This document shows, piece after piece, positions 13,657 to 21,797 of a stretch of DNA of 27,112 nt. Within the stretch, counting starts at the first letter, position 1, and each line of letters begins with the position of its first letter. The DNA is taken from positions 1 through 27,112 of the forward strand of contig CABSNF010000022.1 of assembly GCA_902478995.1 (NCBI GenBank), read 5' to 3'. Made by a program: the position numbers and the translations under genes. This DNA is from an uncultured Collinsella sp. GTDB lineage: Bacteria; Actinomycetota; Coriobacteriia; Coriobacteriales; Coriobacteriaceae. A model generated the notes under the pieces. The model did not search any database. It saw only the letters and a list, made by a program, of their open reading frames with translations, and had not been told where the DNA came from.

Positions 13657-15569
13657 AGGGCAGGGACTTTCGGCTCATCGTCGAGCTGCGGAATGGTGCC
13701 TACCACGTTGTCCGCCAGCCAATCCATCTCGACAATCTGCGTGCTCGGCAGCGGAGGGAAGCCTTCGATCTGTACCACGCCGTTCTGGCTATGGAGCTCG
13801 CCGCCAAAGGGGTTGATGGATCCCTCAACAATGCCATTGCGGAGCAACTGCACGAGTTTGCGCGTCTGGTAGGGTAGGCCCGGAGCGTAACGGATGTCGA
13901 TAACGCCGGAGCTCATGCCGTACCAGTAGTTGACGGCACGCACTTGGTTGTCGTCGCTGGTCTCGTCCCACGTGCCGTGCAGAAGGCTGCGAACGATGAG
14001 CTCGTAGTAACGGCCCCAGTTCCATACGGGCATGGCGATGCCGGTGACTTTGCCGTCGACCAAGCGGTGAAGCCCGTAGGCCGTTGGGTCTTCGAGCGAC
14101 TTTGACATGTCAGCGCCGGTCATGACGCTTACGCCTTCGCGGCACATGGCTTCGGCAAGACCACCGGCGGGAACATCGCCCCAGGTGAGGATGACCTGCG
14201 CGCGCGGGTCGAGCAGCGAGGCACCGATGGCAAAGGCATTGATCTCGCTGAGCGCGCCGGATGCGAAGACCGACGCGTGGTAGCCGATGCGATGGTTGTC
14301 CGCCATGCTGGCGGCAAGGGCGCCCAGGAGGAACTTGGCCTCGTACATCTTGCCAAAGTACGAACGGACGCTTTGATGGGGAAGGCCGATAGAGCAGTTG
14401 AGGAACCGAACCCGGGGATACTCAACGGCAGCCCTGAGCGTATATTCCATCAGGCGGTGCGAGGTCGAGAAGATGACGTTTGCTCCATGTTTGACAGCCG
14501 TTTCCACGGCGGCGTAGAACGCGTCCGGATCGTGGCAGTCCTCGAACGCCTCGGTGCGCACGATACCGCCAAAGTGCTCATCGAGATACTGACGTCCTTG
14601 GTCGTGCAGGCTGTCCCAGCTCGACGTCGCACAGGGGAACTCATGGATAAAGGCGATGCGCAGGGGGTTGGCCGCCGAGTAGACGGTCTTGCCCATAAAG
14701 AAGTTGAGCACACCGGAGGTGGACTTGGCGGGCGCCTCCTCCTCGTCGACGCTCGGCGCTTCGACGAGATCGACCTTGTCCTCGTCATTTTTGCCGGCAA
14801 TGACCAGCTCGCGCCAGATCTTGCACAGGCGGTTTACGACGATATCCGTTGGCGTATCCAGCAGGCGGTCCTGGTTGTACACATTGAGGTAGACGAGCAT
14901 GGCGTCGGCGGGCGTAACGTCCAGGTGATCGCCGCCTGCGCGAAGGTAGGCACGCTTAAAGAGCAGGAAAGTGTGGCGCAGGTAGTCGACCTTTTTCTGC
15001 GGCCATTTTTCGATAAGGTTCTGACCGAGCATCTTCGCGAGCGTTTCGTAGCTTCCCTCACGCGAGAACTCGATCTCGTATAGGGGGCAGACGCGCCAAA
15101 ACGCGCAGAACTCGCCGTACAGGCGGCTTTCGACGGAATCCCATGTGCCGGGGTAGAGACGGGTGACCTTGGCCGAAACCGTCGGGGCGTCTAGGAATTT
15201 GAGGACACTGACGCGTTTGTTGCCTTCCTGGACATAGAACCGATGCATGAACTCGGTGACGATGACGGGGTCGCGATAGCCCTCGGTCACCTGGGTGTCG
15301 TAGAGGTTGGACCACTTGCGGGCGAACTCGGTGCTAAACGGAAGCAGGGGCATAAAGTTACACGAAAAGGCGGACTGACGGCCCTTGGTGACCGTGCCGA
15401 CGACCATTTCGAGCGGAATATCCCGCAGGCCGACATTCTCTCGCTGACCTAAGGGGAGCTGAGCAACCAAGCTATCGAGGTCCGTAAGGTATGGATGCTC
15501 GCTTTGGCTAATGGCGCGACGGCGTCCCTGCTCGCCGCGCTTGCGTGCTTGACGATAGGCCTCTTCCAT
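13653..15569 (-). CDS. Cytoplasmic ParB-like domain fused to BMP/PnrA-type binding domain
   Basis: A 638-aa protein without a signal peptide or lipobox. Residues about 95-145 (RDPVIVTEFMHRFYVQEGNKR) resemble the ParB/sulfiredoxin fold, with EGNKRVSVLK as its most conserved part. An acidic linker (about 262-285) leads to a domain from about 300 on that resembles basic-membrane-protein (PnrA-like) purine-nucleoside-binding lipoproteins: LRIAFIHEF, NVIFSTSH, FLNCSIG, KFLLGALAASMADNHRIGYHAS. BMP proteins are normally secreted importers' receptors; this one must act inside the cell, perhaps as a nucleoside or nucleotide sensor. A metallophosphoesterase overlaps its 3' end by four bases. Similar long proteins occur in Clostridia and Coriobacteria but have no established role known to me. 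Confidence 0.75.
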   Translation of the reverse strand: MEEAYRQARKRGEQGRRRAISQSEHPYLTDLDSLVAQLPLGQRENVGLRDIPLEMVVGTVTKGRQSAFSCNFMPLLPFSTEFARKWSNLYDTQVTEGYRDPVIVTEFMHRFYVQEGNKRVSVLKFLDAPTVSAKVTRLYPGTWDSVESRLYGEFCAFWRVCPLYEIEFSREGSYETLAKMLGQNLIEKWPQKKVDYLRHTFLLFKRAYLRAGGDHLDVTPADAMLVYLNVYNQDRLLDTPTDIVVNRLCKIWRELVIAGKNDEDKVDLVEAPSVDEEEAPAKSTSGVLNFFMGKTVYSAANPLRIAFIHEFPCATSSWDSLHDQGRQYLDEHFGGIVRTEAFEDCHDPDAFYAAVETAVKHGANVIFSTSHRLMEYTLRAAVEYPRVRFLNCSIGLPHQSVRSYFGKMYEAKFLLGALAASMADNHRIGYHASVFASGALSEINAFAIGASLLDPRAQVILTWGDVPAGGLAEAMCREGVSVMTGADMSKSLEDPTAYGLHRLVDGKVTGIAMPVWNWGRYYELIVRSLLHGTWDETSDDNQVRAVNYWYGMSSGVIDIRYAPGLPYQTRKLVQLLRNGIVEGSINPFGGELHSQNGVVQIEGFPPLPSTQIVEMDWLADNVVGTIPQLDDEPKVPAL

Positions 15570-15625
15570 GGTGTCTACTTCCTTAGTCGTTTAAACAACG
15601 ATATGAACCATGGTACCACGAATGA

Positions 15626-15664
15626 AAACCACTACAAAGATGCCTGTCCCCTTTGCGGTGGTTT
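15626..15664. repeat. Stop-codon-adjacent hairpin, copy B
   Basis: AAACCACTACAAAG (15626-15639) pairs with CTTTGCGGTGGTTT (15651-15664) except at two positions, and the loop contains CCTGTCCC. It overlaps the first two bases, on the plus strand, of the MscS stop codon at 15663-15665 and can act as that gene's terminator (minus-strand side ends in T-rich GTAGTGGTTTTC). Confidence 0.75.
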
Positions 15665-16430
15665 AGGCGATGATGGGGGCGATGGCGCGGATGCAGGCGT
15701 CGGCTGCCGTGAAAGTAGTGCTGTCGTCGCTGACGATAAAGATGATCTTTCCTTTGATGCCAAAGTCGCCGATTTCGCTAAAGAGTACGTAGGGCTCCTT
15801 GTCAAAGCCCGAGATGGGAAGCACGGCGGCCTTGGTGGCGCTGGTCAGCTCGTCTGCCAGTGCGTCGAGCGAGGTCCACTTGGACGTGTCCTTTACGGCA
15901 ACGGGCACAGCCACACGCCCAAAGGGCATGAGGTGCACGAGCGTGTTCTTGGAGATATTTGAGTTGGGGACGATGATGGTTTGCCCGCAGGCGTCCTCGA
16001 TGGTCGTATGACGCCAGGTGATGTCCTGGACCACGCCCGACACGCCGCCGACCTCGATATTGTCGCCGGGCTTGATGATGCCCATAAACGTCACCTGCAT
16101 GCCGCCGATAAGGTTTGAGAGCGTGTCCTGGAAACCCAGAGAGATGGCGATGCCGCCGACGCCAAGAGCGGCGACGAGGGCGTTTGCATTAATGCCAAAG
16201 CAGTTGTCGAGGATAAAGCTGCCGCCAATCATCCAGATGACGGCGCGCGCGATGTTGATGAAGATACTCGATGCCGGAAGCGGGTTATCGTCTCGGTTAA
16301 GCAGATGGTTCAGGGTCTTGGATACGACCTTGGCGGCGACGGCGGTGCCTATCGCCAAGATGACGGCCCAGATGATGTTGTGGACCCATCGTTGTGCAAA
16401 GAAATGAAGAATCGGTTCAAACAATTCCAT
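15663..16430 (-). CDS. Small-conductance mechanosensitive channel, MscS family
   Basis: A 255-aa inner-membrane channel that opens under membrane tension to release osmolytes. There are three predicted transmembrane segments: about residues 18-38, 57-80, and the pore helix ANALVAALGVGGIAISLGFQD (about 84-104). The MscS beta domain follows, with IIKPGDNIEVGGVSGVVQDI and VPNSNI. The start is set at MELFEP (16430). AGGAGG is 10 bases upstream, whereas the longer frame to 16475 contains that site and has none of its own. It is somewhat shorter than E. coli MscS (286 aa) in the C-terminal part. No neighbour points to a special role. Confidence 0.92.
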   Translation of the reverse strand: MELFEPILHFFAQRWVHNIIWAVILAIGTAVAAKVVSKTLNHLLNRDDNPLPASSIFINIARAVIWMIGGSFILDNCFGINANALVAALGVGGIAISLGFQDTLSNLIGGMQVTFMGIIKPGDNIEVGGVSGVVQDITWRHTTIEDACGQTIIVPNSNISKNTLVHLMPFGRVAVPVAVKDTSKWTSLDALADELTSATKAAVLPISGFDKEPYVLFSEIGDFGIKGKIIFIVSDDSTTFTAADACIRAIAPIIA

Positions 16431-16474
16431 GTAGGGAAAACCTCCTAATGATCGTTCAACCATGATACCCACCA

Positions 16475-16508
16475 AGAAGCCCGTCCGATCAAATTCGGAC
16501 GGGCTTCT
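16475..16508 (-). terminator. Terminator of the 5'-nucleotidase gene
   Basis: A perfect 14-bp stem AGAAGCCCGTCCGA (16475-16488) with TCGGACGGGCTTCT (16495-16508) and a 6-base loop, about 50 bases downstream of the nucleotidase stop codon. It separates that gene from mscS. Confidence 0.85.
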
Positions 16509-16559
16509 GTGCTCGATATAAGGTTTGCGCGGCGGGGCTGTAAGGCCCGGCGGTGTAGC

Positions 16560-18584
16560 TTAGCGTCGACGCTTCCAGATAATGCCGAGCATGATGACGA
16601 TGATGCCGCCGATAAGGCACGCGCCAACTACTGCCAGCGTGCGGTCTCCCGTTGCGGCGAGCTTACCGGTCGTCTTCTTGGTGATGACCTTCGTGGTCGT
16701 CGTGTCCGTCTTAGGCGAGGGCTTAGGCGTCGGGGCCGGTGTGGGCGTGGGGTCCACGGCTGCGGAGCCAAAGCTGATGGTGCCGGCGAGCCCGGCCATC
16801 TTGCTCTCCCAGCCGTTCTGCTCAATCAGCGCCCTCAGCGCCGCCTCGCACGTGCCCCACTCGGTGTACTTGGTGGCGTGTGCAAAGGTGGGAAAGTCGG
16901 TCGTGTTGGTAATGATGTAGTTGTTGGTGGCGACGGTATAGGTCTTGGCGGGGTCGAGCGTGCTGCCGTCTTTGGTGAGTGTGGCACTCACAATGCGCTT
17001 GCCTTCGGGCTGCGTCCAATCAATCGTCACGTTGATGCCGCCAAAGGAGAGAACGCTGCCAGAGTCATCGCGCCATTTGTACTTGTCTTGCGCCTCCTGC
17101 TCGGTGTGACCGGCCGCCACATAAGCCTGCTGAAGCTCGTAGCTGTCGTTGCAATCGTCGCTGATTTGTAGCGAGTGCTCGAGTGCTGCGAGGAAGTCCG
17201 CGCCGGTCATGGCCCAGGTCTCAACGGTGTTGCCGTAGGGCGAGATGGCGATGACGTTGCCGGCGGTCACGTTGCCCGCCGCGATGCCGCCGCGGATGCC
17301 GCCGGCGTTTTCGATAGCGAGGTCCGCGCCCGTCAGGGCAAGATAGGAGCCGCAAATCACGTGGCCGATGGTCTGGGCCTTGGTGGTGTCGCCCTCCTTG
17401 CTGGGGCGGAAATCGGTGCTGCGCACCATTTCCCAGCCATGCGTGCCTGCGGCGTCCTCGCCGTAGAAATAGTTGGTGGTGGATGTGCCGAGCACCTTGT
17501 TCGATTCGTTTTCAAAGTCCTCGTCGAGCGGCTTGATTTTGTTGCGGACGGCTTCAAGGCGGCTCTGGTAGTCGGAGCCCTTGTCGGGGTCCGCCAAAAG
17601 GTCGTTGACGTTCTTGGCGGTGTAGAGCTTCTCGTCGCTGCCGTCTGCAGGGACCGTGACCGTGTCATCGTCGGTCGACTCGGTGCCCTTGGTGTCGTAC
17701 TTGTACGGAATGGAAAGCAGCCCCACCTCGGCAAAGGCGCTGCCTGCCTCGACAACGTGGATCGTCTTGCCGTCGGCTCCCGTCACCTTCTCGTTAAGGT
17801 TGATGTGCTCGTGGCCTGCGATAAGGGCATCGACGCCACGGAGTCGCGTGGCAAAGGTCTTGGCGTCGAGCGTGTGCGCGATACACACAACAACATCGCA
17901 GCCCTCCTTGCGCAGCTGCTCTGTCTCGGCATTGATGGCGTTCGCGGCACTCGAGAACGACGTACCCGCGACCAGGTCCGCGCGCAGCGAGGATCCCAGC
18001 GACTCATCCATGGCACCCACGACGCCGACCTTGATTTTGTAGTCGAATGTGGAGTGATCCTCGCTATCCTCCTAGGTGCGATCGAGCGTCTTCGTGATGC
18101 TCGAGCTCCATACGCCGCTCGTAGACTTCGCGTTCGCGCAGAGCATGGCGAAGGGCGTACCGGTGGTGCTGTAGCCGGTCATGGTGCGGAGTTTGTCCGC
18201 GCCGTAGCTCCAGTCGTGGTTGCCTGGCGTGGTCGCGTCGTAGCCGTCGGCGTAGAAAGTGTCCATGAGCTCGGCGATGCCCTTGCCCTCGCTCATGGTG
18301 GCGAAGGACTGTCCGTGGAAGGTGTCGCCCGCATCGAGCAAAAGATCGGGGGCGTTGCCCTGGGCGCTATAAAGGACCGCCAGTCCGTCGAAGCCGACGG
18401 TGCCGGTGCCCTTGCTTGTGTTGTAGCTGTACTTGTAGCTGCCGTGGATATCGTTGGTGTGCATGACGTTCACAGAGCCGTCAATAGCGGCGGGCAGGTT
18501 CCCCGCGAAAGCGAGGCTTGGGATGCCTGCGAGCGAGCCGGCAAACAACGCGGCGGCTAACGCAAGGCGGGGGAGACTTTTCAT
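16560..18584 (-). pseudogene. Cell-wall-anchored 5'-nucleotidase, interrupted by an in-frame stop
   Basis: A secreted UshA/YfkN-like nucleotidase of 675 codons with TAG at codon 171 (18072-18074). The frame is the same before and after the stop, so this is a nonsense change and not a frameshift. The first part has a signal peptide (1-27, ending SLAFA), HTNDIHG, DAGDTFHGQ and PGNHDW. The second part has the remaining metal site GHEH, the substrate domain (NAGGIRGG, SPYGNTVE), a Pro/Thr linker, a sortase-like LAATGD signal, one membrane helix and KRRR. The intact form would dephosphorylate extracellular nucleotides at the cell wall. No ribosome binding site and start are well placed after the stop, so a functional C-terminal product is unlikely. 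Sequencing error or recent mutation are both possible. AAGGA 8 bases before the first ATG supports the start. Confidence 0.85.
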
Positions 18585-18605
18585 GGCAGTTTCCTTAGTC
18601 CTTAG

Positions 18606-18618
18606 CCAGAATGTCTGG
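18606..18618. promoter_or_regulatory. Small palindrome upstream of the nucleotidase
   Basis: CCAGA-ATG-TCTGG lies 22 bases before the nucleotidase start codon, downstream of AT-rich TATTAT/GATAAT candidates on the minus strand. It could be an operator; this is a weak inference. Confidence 0.3.
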
Positions 18619-18648
18619 TTGAATATCGGATTATCGACATAATATGCG

Positions 18649-18688
18649 AAAACCGCCGCAAGGGCGTCTGCCCCTTTGCGGCGGTTTT
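18649..18688. repeat. Stop-codon-adjacent hairpin family, copy C
   Basis: AAAACCGCCGCAAGGGC pairs with GCCCCTTTGCGGCGGTTTT, with a small bulge and a short loop (18649-18688). It contains CTGCCCC where copies B and D have CTGTCCC. It lies between the ABC ATPase and the nucleotidase and could isolate the two transcripts. Confidence 0.75.
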
Positions 18689-18702
18689 GACGTTTGCGCA
18701 GA

Positions 18703-18745
18703 TAAAACCTACCAAAATAAACCTGTCCCTTTTTGGCAGGTTTTA
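18703..18745. repeat. Stop-codon-adjacent hairpin, copy D
   Basis: TAAAACCTACCAAAA (18703-18717) pairs with TTTTTGGCAGGTTTTA (ending 18745) with one mismatch, and the loop contains AAACCTGTCCC. It includes the TAA stop codon of the ABC ATPase (18743-18745). Confidence 0.75.
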
Positions 18746-19537
18746 GCTCAGCAGCATGCGGTCGTTGGCGAGCTCGCCGCCCGAGACCTCCTCGAACTTC
18801 TGTAGCAGGTCGGCTACGGTGAGCGACTTCTTCTCATCGCCCGCCACGTCGTAGATCACGTGGCCTTCGTGCATCATGATCAGACGGTTGCCCAGACGGA
18901 TGGCGTCGTTCATGTTGTGCGTGACCATGAGCGTGGTCAGGTGGTTCTCGTCGACGATCTCCTCGGTCAGGTTGAGCACCTTAGAGGCCGTCTTGGGGTC
19001 GAGGGCCGCCGTGTGCTCGTCGAGCAGCAGCAGGCGCGGCCTGGTGAGCGTGGCCATCAGCAGGGTGAGTGCCTGGCGCTGGCCGCCCGAGAGCAGGCCG
19101 ACCTTGGCGTTGAGACGCGTGTCCAGACCAAGGTCCAGGCGCTTGAGCAGCTGAACGTACTCGTCCTTCTCGGCCTTGGTGACGCCCCACGAAAGGCCGC
19201 GACGCTGGCCGCGACGCTTGGCGAGGGCCAGGTTCTCGGCAATCTGCATGTCGGCAGCGGTACCGCGCATGGGGTCCTGAAACACGCGGCCCAGGTACTT
19301 GGCGCGCTGCGACTCGCTCAGGCGCGAGATGTCGGTGCCGTCGAGCTCAATAACGCCCGAATCGAGCGGGTACACGCCGGCGATCATGTTGAGCAGCGTG
19401 GACTTGCCGGCGCCGTTGCCGCCGATCACGGTTACAAAGTCGCCGTCATTCAGGGTGAGGTCGACGCCGGTGAGCGCGCGCTTCTCGGTGACGGTGCCCT
19501 TGTTAAAGGTCTTCTTGACGTGCGAGAGCTTAAGCAT
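18743..19537 (-). CDS. ABC transporter ATP-binding protein, TrpXYZ-type importer
   Basis: A 264-aa cytoplasmic ATPase with Walker A GGNGAGKST, Q-loop VFQDP, signature LSGGQRQ, Walker B LLLLDEHTAAL and switch His in VTHN. It powers the importer formed with the next two genes upstream. The start is MLKLSHVKKTF (19537): AAGGGGG lies 9 bases upstream, and the ATG overlaps the permease stop in ATGCTTAA (8-bp overlap), a sign of translational coupling. Frames extending to 19618 would run deep into the permease gene. The His after Walker B (DEHTAAL, where most ATPases have DEP or DEA) is typical of this subgroup. Confidence 0.9.
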   Translation of the reverse strand: MLKLSHVKKTFNKGTVTEKRALTGVDLTLNDGDFVTVIGGNGAGKSTLLNMIAGVYPLDSGVIELDGTDISRLSESQRAKYLGRVFQDPMRGTAADMQIAENLALAKRRGQRRGLSWGVTKAEKDEYVQLLKRLDLGLDTRLNAKVGLLSGGQRQALTLLMATLTRPRLLLLDEHTAALDPKTASKVLNLTEEIVDENHLTTLMVTHNMNDAIRLGNRLIMMHEGHVIYDVAGDEKKSLTVADLLQKFEEVSGGELANDRMLLS

Positions 19538-20453
19538 CTGCCTCATCCCCCTTCGTGTAGGAGCTGCGGAGCTTATAGCGCTCCCAAACCACGGGCACGC
19601 ACAGGGCCACAGCGACAATTACGGCGGAGAGCAGCTTCATGTCGTTGGCGTCCATGCCCAACTGCAGCACGATGGCGCGGATAAGGAAGTACACCACGGA
19701 GCCAAAGACGGCGGAGGCAAGACGGACGCTAAACTGCGTGAGGCCGCCGGGAAGCAGACGGCCGAGCACCTCGCCGATAACAATGGCGGCAAGACCGATA
19801 ACGATGGCACCGGTGCCCATACCAATGTCGGCATACTTTTGGCTCTGGCAGATGAGCGCGCCCGAAAGGCCGATGAGGGCGTTGGAGAGCACGAGGGCGA
19901 TCATCTTGGTGGAGTTGGTGTTGACGCCCAGAGCGCGGATCATGTACTCGTTGTTGCCGGTGGCGCGCAGCGCCGAGCCGATCTCGGTGCCAAAGAACCA
20001 ATACAGGATGGCAACGATAGCCACGGCGAGCAGGATGCCCAAGATGATGGCAACGGTGGACTGCGGCAGACCGGTCATATTGCTGACGGCCGAGAACACG
20101 GTGCCCTTGGCAAGAATGGGCGTATTGGACTTGCCCATGATGCGCAGGTTGATGGACCACAGGCTGATCTGGGTGAGGATTCCGGCGAGGATTGCGGGAA
20201 TCTCAAAGACGGTGGTTAAAATGCCCGTGACGGCACCCGCGATGGCGCCGGCGCACATACCGGCCAGCACGGCGAGCAGCGGGTCGACGTTGTTATTGAC
20301 GATGAGCACGGCGCAGACGCAGCCGCCGAGGGCAAAGCTGCCGTCGCAGGTCATATCGGGAATGTCGAGCAGGCGGAACGTGATAAACACGCCAAGCACC
20401 ATAATGCCCCAGAGGACGCCCTGCGAAACGGCGCCCTGCAATGCAATGAGCAT
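19530..20453 (-). CDS. ABC transporter permease, BPD_transp_2-like
   Basis: A 307-aa protein of about eight or nine hydrophobic helices (for example WGIMVLGVFITFRLL, STVAIILGILLAVAIVAILYW, GTGAIVIGLAAIVIGEVLG). It contains the conserved start DIPDMTCDGSFALGG and an ATGNNEYMIRALGVN loop that contacts the ATPase. This matches permeases of the TrpX/TrpY/TrpZ class. AGGAGGTATGAAGC lies directly before the ATG. It sits between the lipoprotein gene (203-bp gap with a hairpin) and the ATPase (overlapping). Confidence 0.88.
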   Translation of the reverse strand: MLIALQGAVSQGVLWGIMVLGVFITFRLLDIPDMTCDGSFALGGCVCAVLIVNNNVDPLLAVLAGMCAGAIAGAVTGILTTVFEIPAILAGILTQISLWSINLRIMGKSNTPILAKGTVFSAVSNMTGLPQSTVAIILGILLAVAIVAILYWFFGTEIGSALRATGNNEYMIRALGVNTNSTKMIALVLSNALIGLSGALICQSQKYADIGMGTGAIVIGLAAIVIGEVLGRLLPGGLTQFSVRLASAVFGSVVYFLIRAIVLQLGMDANDMKLLSAVIVAVALCVPVVWERYKLRSSYTKGDEADA

Positions 20454-20556
20454 GCTTCATACCTCCTAGGATAGGGTGGACACGTGATTCACCATAATAG
20501 CGGTAACAATGCATAGAAGAGCTTCGGACAGACGTTTTGTTTTACCTGAAACAAGC

Positions 20557-20588
20557 AGGGCGGACGCCGGTCTACAGCGCCCGCCCCT
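20557..20588 (-). terminator. Intercistronic hairpin between lipoprotein and permease genes
   Basis: GGGCGGACGC pairs with GCGCCCGCCC (about 10 bp, one mismatch, loop near 20568-20576), followed on the minus strand by TTGTTTC. In an ABC operon such a weak terminator typically lets the binding protein be made in excess over the membrane parts. Confidence 0.6.
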
Positions 20589-20656
20589 GTGGCTCAGATA
20601 TTGAATAACGCGGCTAAAGCGCGAGCACGGGCTCTAGACGCATGCCGCGTATGGCA

Positions 20657-21637
20657 TTACGCGTCCAGAGCGGAAAGGTCGATGCCCAGGGCCTCGGCCA
20701 TTTCGTCGTTCTTGACGACGACCAGGTCCTTGCTCGAGAGGTGCTTGATCGGCATATCCTCGGGCTTGGCCTCGCCCTTCAGGATCTTAACGGCCATCTC
20801 GCCCGCGGCGTAGCCCAGATCCTCGTAATTGATGGAGAGGGTGAACAGGCCGCCGGCCATGCACATGCCCTCCTCGCCAGTCACGAAGGGAAGCTTGTTC
20901 TCCTTGCAGATCTGGCCCACCTGCGAGGCGCCCGCGGCGATGGTGTTGTCGGTGGGGGAGTACAACGCGTCGACCTTGCCCACGGCAGACTCGACGACGG
21001 ACTGAATCTCGTTGGAGCTCGAGACGGTGAAATCGGTGTACTCCAGGCCCAGCTTGTCGAGTTCCTTCTTGGCGGCCTTGATCTGGACGTCGGAGTTGGA
21101 CTCGGCGGTGCAGTAGAGCAGGCCGACCTTTTTAACGTCGGGCAGGACCTTCTGCATCATCTCGAGCTGCTCGGCGACCGGGGTGAGGTCGGAAGCGCCC
21201 GTGACGTTGGTGCCCGGCTTGTCGTTGTCCTGGACCAGGCCGGAGGCGGCGTAGTCGGTGATGGCACAGCCCACGATGGGGATATCGGCCGTGGCGCCGG
21301 CGGCAGCCTGCGCGGCGGGCGTGGCGATGGCATAAATCAGGTTGACGTTGTCGCCCACAAACTTGTCGGCAATGGACTTACACGTGGACTGGTCGTTCTG
21401 GGCGTTCTTCTGGTCGATCTTGACCTTAAGGCCGCTCTTCTTGATGGCCTTGACGAAGCCGTCGTTGGCGGCATCGAGTGCGGAGTGCTCGGTGAGCTGC
21501 AGAACGCCGATGGTGTAGTCGGAACCGGCGGCTGCGGAGCCGGAACCAGAGTTGCCGCCGCATCCGGCGAGCGGGGCGAGCGCGAGCAGGCCGGCGGAGA
21601 CCAGAAGGCTCCTGCGGCTGATGGTGATGTCCTTCAT
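20657..21637 (-). CDS. ABC transporter substrate-binding lipoprotein, TrpX-like
   Basis: A 326-aa lipoprotein: KDITISRRSLLVSAG signal peptide and lipobox LAPLAGC (Cys near 26), a Gly/Ser-rich spacer, then the ABC_sub_bind fold. That fold shows YTIGVLQLTEHSALDAANDG, IYAIATPAAQA, KKVGLLYC and DALYSPTDNT, with LGYAAGEMAVKILKG near the end. Relatives include streptococcal TrpX, linked to tryptophan or other aromatic uptake. The substrate here is not proven by sequence, and no T-box or other riboswitch is seen upstream. GGGGGT 7 bases before the ATG fixes the start at 21637. It is the first gene of the three-gene operon. Confidence 0.88.
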   Translation of the reverse strand: MKDITISRRSLLVSAGLLALAPLAGCGGNSGSGSAAAGSDYTIGVLQLTEHSALDAANDGFVKAIKKSGLKVKIDQKNAQNDQSTCKSIADKFVGDNVNLIYAIATPAAQAAAGATADIPIVGCAITDYAASGLVQDNDKPGTNVTGASDLTPVAEQLEMMQKVLPDVKKVGLLYCTAESNSDVQIKAAKKELDKLGLEYTDFTVSSSNEIQSVVESAVGKVDALYSPTDNTIAAGASQVGQICKENKLPFVTGEEGMCMAGGLFTLSINYEDLGYAAGEMAVKILKGEAKPEDMPIKHLSSKDLVVVKNDEMAEALGIDLSALDA

Positions 21638-21700
21638 ATCATTACCCCCAGTATAAAAATGGCTGGAAACACTGCACTGGGACAAAGTGCAAGTGGAACT

Positions 21701-21728
21701 ATAGTAGCGCTGATGTCCATTTTTACAA
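21701..21728 (-). promoter_or_regulatory. Candidate promoter of the ABC importer operon
   Basis: On the minus strand, TTGTAA (21723-21728) is 16 bp from TACTAT (21701-21706); a second reading uses TATAGT three bases on. A hairpin GCACT/AGTGC (21674-21690) lies in the predicted 5' leader. Confidence 0.5.
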
Positions 21729-21797
21729 CAGCCTGGCGGGTTTTTTAATACAGAATCGGATGGGCGGTACGGGTAGTCGAATGGGCGGCGGAGGGTC

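Noticed and set aside
18020..18074. Frameshift in the 5'-nucleotidase
   Set aside because: The two parts are in the same frame; only a TAG codon separates them, so it is a nonsense change.
16509..18560. Plus-strand open frames opposite the 5'-nucleotidase
   Set aside because: They are shadows of the minus-strand gene; domains, signal peptide and sortase signal all read on the minus strand.
21638..21797. T-box or other riboswitch before the TrpX-like gene
   Set aside because: Only about 60 bases lie between the candidate promoter and the start codon, with no T-box sequence and no antiterminator pair.
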